From Spirochaetia bacterium UBA5368 (GTDB lineage Bacteria > Spirochaetota > UBA4802 > UBA5368), in contig DHPI01000048.1 in the NCBI GenBank assembly GCA_002407865.1, forward strand, positions 933-5,976: a stretch of 5,044 nt of DNA, in the 5' to 3' direction. Numbering within the stretch: position 1 is the stretch's first letter; every line of letters starts with the position of its first letter. Both the position numbers and the translations under genes were made by a program. Under the pieces are notes generated by a model. It was not told where the DNA came from, did not search any database, and was given only the letters and a program-made list of their open reading frames with translations. Of this stretch, positions 1 to 5,035 are shown one piece after another.

Positions 1-7
1 TACAGCG

Positions 8-1279
8 ATGATTGACATAGGAAAACTCTATTGCGAAGGAATGTCGACCGGTGACGGTCTTCGGTACGGAACCGAGGCAGTTGCCGATACGCACGGGAAC
101 GCGCCGCACCGGCGAGAGGTGCTCGCAAGCGAGCGGCGCCCCATCGTCGTGTGGAGTACAACGCGCACCTGTAACCTCAAGTGCGTGCACTGCTACACTG
201 ACTCGGATAATCGAGCATACGGGGGTGAGCTTGATACAGCCGAGGGTTTCAAGCTTATTGACGATCTTGCGACGTTCAGAATTCCGTCGCTGCTTTTTTC
301 GGGCGGGGAGCCGCTCATGCGAAAGGACCTTTTTACTCTTATCGAGCGCGCCGCGAAAAAAGAGATACGGCCTGTAATTTCGACCAACGGCACACTGATC
401 GACCGTGAGGCGGCGAGGAATATCAAAGACGCTGGCGTGGTGTATGTGGGTATAAGTCTGGACGGTATGGAGGATGTCAACGACCAGTTCAGGGGCGTCA
501 GGGGAGCGTACAGCCGCGCCATGCGGGGATTCGAGCAGTGCGTCGCGGTCGGCCAGCGCGTGGGATTGCGGCTGACGCTGACGAGGCGTAATTACGAAGA
601 CCTTGACAGGATATTCGATTTTATCGAACGGGAAAAGATTAACCGCGCGTGTTTTTACCATTTGGTGTATTCGGGGCGCGGCGGAAAGATCCACGCCGAC
701 GATCTGACGCATACCGAGTCGCGCGCGGCAATGGATATAATCCTTGCGCGGACAAAAGACTATTTTGACCGGGGACTCGACATCAACATACTGACGGTTG
801 ACAATCATGCCGATGGCGTCTATATTTATCTCAAATTAAAGGATTCTCATCCTGAAAAGGCGCGCCAGGTGTATGATCTGCTGAAATGGAACGGCGGTGG
901 CGCGCATTCGACGGGCGTCGGAATCGCCAATGTCGATTTTGTCGGCAACGTGCATCCCGATCAGTTCTGGCAGGATTACACACTCGGCAATGTGCGGGAG
1001 CGCTTTTTCGGTGATATCTGGATGGACGAAAGCGATCCCCTCATGAAGGGGCTCAAACGAAAATCGGAATTTATCAAGGGGCGGTGCCGCCTGTGCGGTT
1101 ATCGCGATCTTTGCAATGGGGCGATGCGCGTGCGTGCGTTTCGCGCGTACAATGATCCGTGGGCGCCCGATCCGCAGTGTTATATTACCGATGAGGAAAT
1201 CGGTCTTGACAGTGAGAAACGTCGTGAGCTTGCCGGGCGGGGTGAGGAGTTCCCGATGCCGAAAGAGCTGCAGCGCTGA
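8..1279 (+). CDS. ahbC: 12,18-didecarboxysiroheme deacetylase, radical SAM/SPASM-type (AhbC)
   Basis: A 423-residue radical SAM enzyme. By family knowledge AhbC removes two acetate side chains from 12,18-didecarboxysiroheme to give Fe-coproporphyrin III in the siroheme-dependent heme pathway; it is cytoplasmic and oxygen-sensitive. Seen directly: the SAM-cluster motif CxxxCxxC (C55, C59, C62), GGEP at 99-102, STNGT at 125-129, GISLDG at 148-153, and a C-terminal second-cluster set C360, C363, C369, C391. The N-terminus (MIDIGKLYCE, then LRYG) and the segments CFYHLVYSGRG, LTVDNHADG and DPDQ-like HPDQFW match AhbC as I remember it, better than AhbD or NirJ. This supports the start at 8; only 7 bases lie upstream, so no ribosome site or promoter can be judged. 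Length fits the family or is slightly long, with an extra charged tail after residue 400. It is more GC-rich than the following gene (39/60 in 541-600). A NirJ-like role in heme d1 synthesis is the main alternative. Confidence 0.82.
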   Translation: MIDIGKLYCEGMSTGDGLRYGTEAVADTHGNAPHRREVLASERRPIVVWSTTRTCNLKCVHCYTDSDNRAYGGELDTAEGFKLIDDLATFRIPSLLFSGGEPLMRKDLFTLIERAAKKEIRPVISTNGTLIDREAARNIKDAGVVYVGISLDGMEDVNDQFRGVRGAYSRAMRGFEQCVAVGQRVGLRLTLTRRNYEDLDRIFDFIEREKINRACFYHLVYSGRGGKIHADDLTHTESRAAMDIILARTKDYFDRGLDINILTVDNHADGVYIYLKLKDSHPEKARQVYDLLKWNGGGAHSTGVGIANVDFVGNVHPDQFWQDYTLGNVRERFFGDIWMDESDPLMKGLKRKSEFIKGRCRLCGYRDLCNGAMRVRAFRAYNDPWAPDPQCYITDEEIGLDSEKRRELAGRGEEFPMPKELQR

Positions 1280-1292
1280 CGAGGCGAGCTTA

Positions 1293-1307
1293 AGGGGTCA
1301 GAGCATA
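1293..1307 (+). repeat. REP-like repeat copy 1 (AGGGGTCAGAGCAT subtype)
   Basis: AGGGGTCAGAGCATA, 14 nt after the ahbC stop. GGGGTCAGAGCATAT (1294-1308) is identical to the copy at 1353-1367, and the 14-mer at 1293-1306 is the exact reverse complement of 2982-2995. The right side runs into a perfect 10-bp palindrome, AGCATATGCT (1302-1311). Confidence 0.8.
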
Positions 1308-1321
1308 TGCTTTAATTGGAT

Positions 1322-1352
1322 AATGTTTCTGCCTGAGTATGAAACATTTTTT
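1322..1352 (+). terminator. possible intrinsic terminator after ahbC
   Basis: Perfect 8-bp inverted repeat AATGTTTC (1322-1329) / GAAACATT (1341-1348) with an 11-nt loop. It ends in six T residues (1347-1352), two of which form the stem end. The geometry suits rho-independent termination of ahbC transcription, 42 nt past its stop. The stem has only two G-C pairs, so it would be weak; it could instead be part of the structured spacer between the two repeat copies that flank it. Confidence 0.4.
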
Positions 1353-1367
1353 GGGGTCAGAGCATAT
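1353..1367 (+). repeat. REP-like repeat copy 2 (GGGGTCAGAGCAT subtype)
   Basis: GGGGTCAGAGCATAT, identical over 15 nt to 1294-1308 and in the same orientation, 59 nt further on. It sits 71 nt before the RAYT start, directly after the T run of the hairpin at 1322-1352. Confidence 0.8.
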
Positions 1368-1387
1368 TTGTTTAATAAACCATGGAG

Positions 1388-1414
1388 TTGAATCGTATAT
1401 GGGATAGGTACAAT
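1388..1414 (+). promoter_or_regulatory. possible promoter for the RAYT gene
   Basis: TTGAAT (1388-1393) and TACAAT (1409-1414) resemble -35 and -10 boxes but are only 15 nt apart, short of the usual 17. The start of the gene follows 24 nt after the -10 box. This is a weak pattern match only. Confidence 0.3.
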
Positions 1415-1426
1415 ATATGACATGCG

Positions 1427-1432
1427 AAGGAG
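1427..1432 (+). promoter_or_regulatory. ribosome binding site of the RAYT gene
   Basis: AAGGAG with a 6-nt spacer to the ATG at 1439. This fixes the start and indicates that the transposase is translated from its own signal. Confidence 0.75.
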
Positions 1433-1438
1433 CTTGGT

Positions 1439-2026
1439 ATGCCAAGACCGTTAAGAAAGTGCATCCCCGATGTAACCTATCACTGTTACTCCCGTTGTAT
1501 CGAGTTGCGTGATTTATTGTCGCCGCGATATGTAAAAGATATGGCGATAGATGTTATCACGAAGGCATTGGACAAATATGATTTTGAGCTGATCCAGGTG
1601 GAATTCGTTGAAAATCACTTCCATTTCATAATCAAGACAACTGAAAGTGGGGAAACAATTTCCCGGATAATGCAGTATATAAAAGCGCGCATTGCAGAAA
1701 GATATAATCGGCTAACAGGCAGAACGGGCGCCTTCTGGAACGAACGATTCAAGTGTACAATCATTGAGGAATCGGATGATCCGGAAAACTATTTTTTCTG
1801 GCTGTTGTGGTATATTGCCTACAATCCAGTGAGGAAACGCGTACTTCGAGATCCCAGAGAATCTGAGTATGGTACACTCAAGGTATTTCTGGAAAAAGAT
1901 TATACGCCGAAAGTTACGATTACAATTCACAAGTATTTTTTGAATCTTGGAAAGAATTTTGAGGAACGGGTAAAGCGGTTTCTTGCATATGAAGATCTCT
2001 ACCGGGAGCGTCTCTTGTGTCTATAA
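1439..2026 (+). CDS. REP-associated tyrosine transposase (RAYT, Y1/HUH superfamily)
   Basis: A 195-residue protein of the IS200-like Y1 transposase superfamily (Transposase_17 type). Family members nick single-stranded DNA at REP-like hairpins through a 5'-phosphotyrosine. Seen directly: N-terminal MPRPLRKCIPDVTYH, the HUH metal motif H60-F61-H62 within ENHFHF, the basic segment around GRTGAFWNERFK (94-105), and WYIAYNPVRK (124-133). By alignment from memory with E. coli TnpA-REP (YIYINPVK, Tyr115), Y125 is the likely nucleophile. The gene appears intact, has an AAGGAG ribosome site 6 nt before its ATG, and ends in tandem stops TAA TAG. It is more AT-rich than ahbC (25/60 GC in 1501-1560 against 39/60 in 541-600), consistent with separate acquisition. 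Two copies of a GGGGTCAGAGCAT repeat lie just upstream and one related copy just downstream. RAYTs are usually single-copy and partly domesticated, so active self-mobility should not be assumed. Confidence 0.9.
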   Translation: MPRPLRKCIPDVTYHCYSRCIELRDLLSPRYVKDMAIDVITKALDKYDFELIQVEFVENHFHFIIKTTESGETISRIMQYIKARIAERYNRLTGRTGAFWNERFKCTIIEESDDPENYFFWLLWYIAYNPVRKRVLRDPRESEYGTLKVFLEKDYTPKVTITIHKYFLNLGKNFEERVKRFLAYEDLYRERLLCL

Positions 2027-2038
2027 TAGGCAAGGCAG

Positions 2039-2051
2039 AGGGTCAGAGCCT
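2039..2051 (+). repeat. REP-like repeat copy 3 (AGGGTCAGAGCCT subtype)
   Basis: AGGGTCAGAGCCT, 12 nt after the RAYT stop. It shares the core GGGTCAGAGC with copies 1 and 2. It is the exact 13-nt reverse complement of 2866-2878, so copies 3 and 4 face each other across the precorrin-2 dehydrogenase gene. Confidence 0.75.
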
Positions 2052-2075
2052 GCCTGCTTGATAGATGGCGGCAGG
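2049..2075 (+). repeat. hairpin attached to repeat copy 3
   Basis: CCTGCC (2049-2054) pairs with GGCAGG (2070-2075) around a 15-nt loop. It starts within repeat copy 3 and is followed by eight A residues, so it lacks the T tail of a + strand terminator. A core repeat joined to a GC-rich hairpin is the expected form of a RAYT substrate, but this is inference. Confidence 0.45.
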
Positions 2076-2085
2076 TGAAAAAAAA

Positions 2086-2116
2086 TTGACATGTCTGTTG
2101 CTGTAATTACTGTAAT
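2086..2116 (+). promoter_or_regulatory. candidate promoter of the precorrin-2 dehydrogenase gene
   Basis: A perfect TTGACA (2086-2091) is followed 19 nt later by TGTAAT (2111-2116), a five-of-six match to the -10 consensus. The spacer is longer than ideal. The palindrome GACATGTC (2088-2095) overlaps the -35 box. The implied leader of roughly 40 nt ends at an ATG without a visible ribosome site. Confidence 0.45.
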
Positions 2117-2118
2117 TA
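2101..2118 (+). repeat. tandem 9-bp direct repeat, operator candidate
   Basis: CTGTAATTA occurs twice back to back (2101-2109 and 2110-2118), and GTAATTAC (2103-2110) within it is a perfect 8-bp palindrome. The pair overlaps the candidate -10 box of the tetrapyrrole gene, so a regulator bound here could block RNA polymerase. No regulator is identified. Confidence 0.45.
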
Positions 2119-2164
2119 TAAGAAGGGAATCAAACAGGATAAAACAAGTCAAGATTGTAATGAT

Positions 2165-2821
2165 ATGGCATTATATCCGATACTTTTAAATCTAAACAAC
2201 AGAACTGCCGTTGTCGTGGGAGGAGGATTGGTTGCCCTCCGTAAAGTGCGCGATCTTCTTGATACAGGTGCTCGGATTACTGTCATTGCGCCGGAGGTGC
2301 ATCCTGAGCTTAAAGCTCTGACCCTGAAACAAGATCGAATTGTGCTGGAACAACGTCCTTATCGCGCTGGTGATCTTGACGGTGCGGTGTTGGTTTTTTC
2401 GTGTACTGATAGCCATGTGGTCAACCGGCAGGTCTTTGAGGATGCGGAATCCTGCGGAATTTTTATTAATGCAGCCGACGATCCGCCAAACTGCTCTTTT
2501 TTTCTTCCTTCATTCGCGCGCAGGGGTGATTTTATCCTCGCAGTATCGACAAGCGGTACATCTCCGGCTCTTGCGGCCAGGTTGCGGCGTACACTCGAAC
2601 AGGCAGCACCGAAAAATATCGATGGTTTGCTTGATGCGCTCAAGGCTGCCAGGCGGCTTTTGTTGGATAACGCGGCTTTTTCACATCTAAATTCATCACA
2701 AAGAGGCCAAATACTCAAGACTATCGTTAATAGCGATGAATTCCTGCAGGAATTATATTATGCATACCTGCATGGCACACTTGCCCACTGCCTGTTGAAG
2801 CACATACGAAATACAAGGTGA
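2165..2821 (+). CDS. precorrin-2 dehydrogenase / sirohydrochlorin ferrochelatase (CysG N-terminal type)
   Basis: A 218-residue stand-alone homologue of the CysG N-terminal half (Met8p/SirC/YlnF type). The family oxidises precorrin-2 to sirohydrochlorin with NAD and, in some members, also inserts Fe2+ to make siroheme. Seen directly: a Rossmann fold with GxGxxA (GGGLVALRK, 19-27), IAPEV at 41-45, VFSCTD at 77-82, INAADDPPNCSF at 101-112, and LAVSTSGTSPALA at 125-137 in the dimerisation region, then a helical tail. D105 aligns with E. coli CysG D104, the proposed catalytic Asp; T129 sits where CysG has Ser128. The C-terminal methyltransferase half of CysG is absent, so a separate SUMT is expected elsewhere. 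The start matches the family N-terminus, yet no Shine-Dalgarno sequence precedes it and no in-frame alternative start is seen just upstream. It shares the Ahb pathway with ahbC but has its own apparent promoter. Whether it also chelates iron cannot be read from sequence. Confidence 0.9.
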   Translation: MALYPILLNLNNRTAVVVGGGLVALRKVRDLLDTGARITVIAPEVHPELKALTLKQDRIVLEQRPYRAGDLDGAVLVFSCTDSHVVNRQVFEDAESCGIFINAADDPPNCSFFLPSFARRGDFILAVSTSGTSPALAARLRRTLEQAAPKNIDGLLDALKAARRLLLDNAAFSHLNSSQRGQILKTIVNSDEFLQELYYAYLHGTLAHCLLKHIRNTR

Positions 2822-2865
2822 CCCTGTAACTGTCTGCTGTTGTCTCACCATTAAAGCAGGTAAGA

Positions 2866-2878
2866 AGGCTCTGACCCT
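2866..2878 (-). repeat. REP-like repeat copy 4 (inverted, AGGGTCAGAGCCT subtype)
   Basis: AGGCTCTGACCCT on the + strand, the exact reverse complement of copy 3 (2039-2051). It lies 44 nt after the stop of the precorrin-2 dehydrogenase gene. Confidence 0.75.
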
Positions 2879-2884
2879 TTTGTT

Positions 2885-2904
2885 TGATATAACGGTGGAT
2901 ATCA
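2885..2904. repeat. 6-bp inverted repeat in the intergenic gap
   Basis: TGATAT (2885-2890) and ATATCA (2899-2904) form a perfect inverted repeat with an 8-nt centre. A TATAAT hexamer follows at 2911-2916, but TTGATA (2884-2889) is 21 nt from it, too far for a normal promoter. The 233-nt gap 2822-3054 otherwise holds the repeat copies 4 and 5 and the hairpin at 3011-3041; I see no supported gene. Confidence 0.3.
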
Positions 2905-2981
2905 TGCTGCTATAATAACGAGAATTTATCTATAGTGATCTGAAGACATGAAAACACACGAGGTTTGTGCTTATTTCCATA

Positions 2982-2995
2982 ATGCTCTGACCCCT
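2982..2995 (-). repeat. REP-like repeat copy 5 (inverted, AGGGGTCAGAGCAT subtype)
   Basis: ATGCTCTGACCCCT on the + strand, the exact 14-nt reverse complement of copy 1 (1293-1306). It is the outermost right-hand copy, followed within 20 nt by a GC-rich hairpin. Confidence 0.8.
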
Positions 2996-3010
2996 AAACT
3001 GCCGAAACTG

Positions 3011-3041
3011 CCGGCAGGCAGTCCCTAAATCCGCCTGCCGG
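3011..3041. repeat. GC-rich hairpin between convergent genes
   Basis: CCGGCAGGC (3011-3019) pairs perfectly with GCCTGCCGG (3033-3041) around a 13-nt loop; the left arm overlaps a self-palindrome, CTGCCGGCAG (3008-3017). It lies 14 nt beyond the stop of the acyl-CoA synthetase and also downstream of the dehydrogenase gene, so it could slow or end transcription from either side. Neither strand has a T run after it, so it is not a canonical intrinsic terminator. It may instead be the hairpin partner of repeat copy 5. Confidence 0.6.
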
Positions 3042-3054
3042 GCAATATAAATTA

Positions 3055-4842
3055 TTAATGGTACATTTTTTCGATGATGTCCTTATAATTCTTTTCAATT
3101 CCTCTGCGCTTGATTTTCATCGTGGGCGTTATCTCCCCGGCCTCCTGGGTGAATTCCCTGCTCATGAGTGTGAATTCAACGATTCTTTCGTAATTGGCCA
3201 GTTCCGCGGAATGCGAGTCTATCCGCTGGCGGTAGAAATCGATTATTTGGATGTTTTTAATGAGGTCATCCCTGCTTGTAAAGCTGATTTCTTTTGATCT
3301 GGCATATTCCTCAAGCGCCTCAAACGATGGCACTATCAGCGCTGAAAGATATTTGCGCCTGTCGCCAATGATCGCGATCTGCTCGATATAAAAATCCTTG
3401 CCGATCATTGATTCGATATTCTGCGGGGCGACGTTTTTGCCGTTTGCGGTAACGATGATGTCTTTTTTTCTGTCGGTAATATAAAGGAATCCCTCGTCAT
3501 CGAGACGGCCAATATCACCTGTTTTAAACCAGCCATCTTGCGTAAACGCCTCCGCTGTTTGCTCCGCCTTTTTGTAATAGCCCTGGGTAACGTTGCTGCC
3601 TTTCACGAGTATTTCGCCGTCTTCGGCGATTTTTACGGTGCAGATCGAGAGTGGCGTTCCCACCGATCCGAACCTGAACGATGCAGGGCAGTTTGCGGTA
3701 ATGACAGGGGAGGTTTCAGTGAGCCCATACCCCTGTGCGATAAAAATTCCGGCTGCAAAGAAGAATTCTTCTATTTCATGTGAAAGCGGGGCACCGCCGG
3801 CCGAGAAAAAATTCAGCCTGCCGCCGAGGAGTGCGCCGATTTTTCCAAGCACAAGTTTATAGGCAATGCGGTACTTCATCGCGAGGATGAGGCCGATGAA
3901 TGCATTGCGGAATTTTTTGTAATTGTAGCGCTTCCCGGTTTCCACCGCCCAGTGGAACATTTTCTGTTTAAGCCCGGATGCTTGCTGCAATCGCTCGTGA
4001 ATGGCGGAATACATCTTTTCATAGAGGCGCGGTACGCCGACCATGTAGGTGGGTTTTGCCTCCTGAAAATATTCGAGTATTTTTTTCGGGTCTTCGCAAT
4101 AATAAATCGTTGCCCCGTTGGATTGCACCCAGTAGCACGATGATTTCTGGTATGCGTGGGATAGCGGCAGAAAGCACAGCTCTATGTCGTTTTCTCCGAG
4201 ATCGAAGCGTGGATTGAGCGATTCAACCTGACTGAAGAAATTTGCATGCGTCAACATCACCCCTTTGGGGTCGCCGGTCGTTCCGGATGTATAGATGATC
4301 GTCGCGAGATCTTCGCTGGATGCCTGTGCAAGCGCCTCGCGCACCTGCTCATCTTTTTTCGATTCACGTCCAATTCTGAGAAATTCGCTGAAGTGCATAA
4401 TGTCTCCGGTCGCATCGATGGACACGGTCTCATCAAACACTATGATCTTTTTGAGAAACTTGTTTGCACCGAAAAAGAGCTTCGCGTTCTCATATTGAAA
4501 TTCGCCGCCTACGAAGAGAATTTGGATTTCGGCGTTATTAATGATGTATTCTGCCTGGGGTGATATGTTTGTCGCATAGATTGGCACAGTGACGCCCTCT
4601 ATGCCCAGGATGCCGTAATCGCAAATTGTCCATTCCGGCCTGTTTGGCGAATAAATAGCGACCCTGTCGCCTTTCTGAAGGCCGAATTCGAGAAGGCCCT
4701 TCGATACGGCGTTGATGGTGTTTCCCATTTCATTCCAGCTTGTTCCATGCCATCCGTCGGCGTTCTTCGAGAAAAGGGCTTTTTTATCGCCGTACTTTTT
4801 GATCTGACGCTGAATCATCAACGCAAGATGTTTTTCCTCCAT
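3055..4842 (-). CDS. long-chain fatty acid--CoA ligase (AMP-forming, FAA1/FadD15-like)
   Basis: A 595-residue adenylate-forming enzyme that activates long-chain fatty acids to acyl-CoA through an acyl-AMP intermediate, feeding lipid synthesis or beta-oxidation. Seen directly: the ATP-binding loop YTSGTTGDPKG (184-194), LPLSHAYQ (225-232), AGGAPLS (348-354), the A5 motif QGYGLTETSP (370-379), TGD (441-443), the hinge DRKKD (457-461) and PTMKIKRR (573-580), in which K576 is the likely catalytic A10 lysine. No signal peptide or clear transmembrane helix; probably cytoplasmic and peripherally membrane-associated. The open frame extends upstream to 4953, but the start at 4842 is chosen because GAGGAG lies 6 nt before it and MEEKHLALMIQRQIKKYGDK looks like a family N-terminus, whereas the extra 37 residues do not. 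The gene is convergent with the tetrapyrrole genes and has its own AT-rich upstream region with an operator-like inverted repeat. The chain-length preference cannot be read. Confidence 0.92.
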   Translation of the reverse strand: MEEKHLALMIQRQIKKYGDKKALFSKNADGWHGTSWNEMGNTINAVSKGLLEFGLQKGDRVAIYSPNRPEWTICDYGILGIEGVTVPIYATNISPQAEYIINNAEIQILFVGGEFQYENAKLFFGANKFLKKIIVFDETVSIDATGDIMHFSEFLRIGRESKKDEQVREALAQASSEDLATIIYTSGTTGDPKGVMLTHANFFSQVESLNPRFDLGENDIELCFLPLSHAYQKSSCYWVQSNGATIYYCEDPKKILEYFQEAKPTYMVGVPRLYEKMYSAIHERLQQASGLKQKMFHWAVETGKRYNYKKFRNAFIGLILAMKYRIAYKLVLGKIGALLGGRLNFFSAGGAPLSHEIEEFFFAAGIFIAQGYGLTETSPVITANCPASFRFGSVGTPLSICTVKIAEDGEILVKGSNVTQGYYKKAEQTAEAFTQDGWFKTGDIGRLDDEGFLYITDRKKDIIVTANGKNVAPQNIESMIGKDFYIEQIAIIGDRRKYLSALIVPSFEALEEYARSKEISFTSRDDLIKNIQIIDFYRQRIDSHSAELANYERIVEFTLMSREFTQEAGEITPTMKIKRRGIEKNYKDIIEKMYH

Positions 4843-4848
4843 TGCTGT

Positions 4849-4854
4849 CTCCTC
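4849..4854 (-). promoter_or_regulatory. ribosome binding site of the acyl-CoA synthetase gene
   Basis: Read on the - strand, GAGGAG is followed by 6 nt and then the ATG at 4842. This decides the start against the longer open frame that reaches 4953. Confidence 0.85.
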
Positions 4855-4925
4855 TTGGTATATAATATGTGTATATGTGCCATAGTGGTTGCGCCGTCGT
4901 GTGCCGGCGACGCTGATATGCAGCA

Positions 4926-4953
4926 TATATAAATATTCATAATGATGTAACAA
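4926..4953 (-). promoter_or_regulatory. candidate promoter of the acyl-CoA synthetase gene
   Basis: On the - strand, TTGTTA (4953-4948) and TATATA (4931-4926) are separated by 16 nt. The -35 hexamer overlaps the inverted repeat at 4945-4961. The leader would be about 75-80 nt. The surrounding sequence is so AT-rich that other -10-like hexamers occur further upstream, so the exact promoter is uncertain. Confidence 0.4.
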
Positions 4954-4961
4954 TATTACAT
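4945..4961. promoter_or_regulatory. operator-like inverted repeat upstream of the acyl-CoA synthetase gene
   Basis: ATGTAA (4945-4950) and TTACAT (4956-4961) form a perfect 6-bp inverted repeat with a 5-nt centre, 17 nt in total. Size and symmetry suit a dimeric repressor, for example TetR or GntR type, as often controls fatty-acid genes. It overlaps a candidate -35 box. The regulator is unknown and is not encoded in the window. Confidence 0.45.
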
Positions 4962-5035
4962 AGTTTAATATATATTATATTATATTTATACATAATAAAA
5001 TCAATGAAAAAATTATATGTTTCATATATAAAAAA
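4961..5035. other. extremely AT-rich upstream region
   Basis: Only 6 of these 75 bases are G or C, far below the coding regions beside it. It includes TATATG (5014-5019) / CATATA (5023-5028), a 6-bp inverted repeat. It may serve as a promoter UP-region, a bent or nucleoid-protein binding site, or a border between gene blocks. No gene is visible in it; the last 9 bases turn GC-richer at the window edge. Confidence 0.5.

Larger units (their letters stand above)
1293..2051 (+). mobile_element. RAYT with its flanking REP-like repeats
   Basis: This span covers the transposase gene, two upstream copies of the GGGGTCAGAGCAT repeat and one downstream AGGGTCAGAGCCT copy, all in the same orientation. 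The association of a RAYT with short repeats that it processes is an established theme. The exact borders are an inference: no target-site duplication was found, and repeats related to these continue beyond the next gene. The unit lies between two genes of one heme pathway, so it may be an insertion into a formerly closer gene pair. Confidence 0.5.

Noticed and set aside
8..1279. Assignment as AhbD (heme synthase) or a peptide-maturing SPASM enzyme
   Set aside because: The N-terminus and internal segments fit AhbC better, and no small precursor peptide gene is visible nearby; the tetrapyrrole neighbour supports AhbC.
1116..1391. 91-codon + strand frame overlapping the end of ahbC
   Set aside because: It is out of frame with ahbC, runs over the repeat copies and hairpin, and its translation is compositionally odd without any known motif.
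2049..2085. Intrinsic terminator after the RAYT gene
   Set aside because: The hairpin is followed by A residues instead of T; on the other strand the T run precedes the hairpin, so neither direction fits.
1293..2995. CRISPR array
   Set aside because: Repeats are only 13-15 nt, irregularly spaced, in mixed orientation, and separated by genes.
1293..2995. Classical composite transposon with terminal inverted repeats
   Set aside because: Y1/HUH enzymes do not use terminal inverted repeats of the DDE type, and no target-site duplication was seen at the outer copies; kept only as a layout to test.
2948..3028. 26-codon + strand reading frame starting MKTHEVCAYF
   Set aside because: It runs through repeat copy 5 and the GC hairpin, has no good ribosome site and no recognisable product, so it is most likely chance.
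3058..4932. Several + strand open frames opposite the acyl-CoA synthetase
   Set aside because: All lie antisense to a well-supported gene, have no family motifs and no ribosome sites worth noting.
4843..4953. N-terminal extension of the acyl-CoA synthetase by 37 residues
   Set aside because: The open frame continues to an ATG at 4953, but that part has no family resemblance and lies in the leader/promoter region; the ATG at 4842 has an ideal ribosome site.
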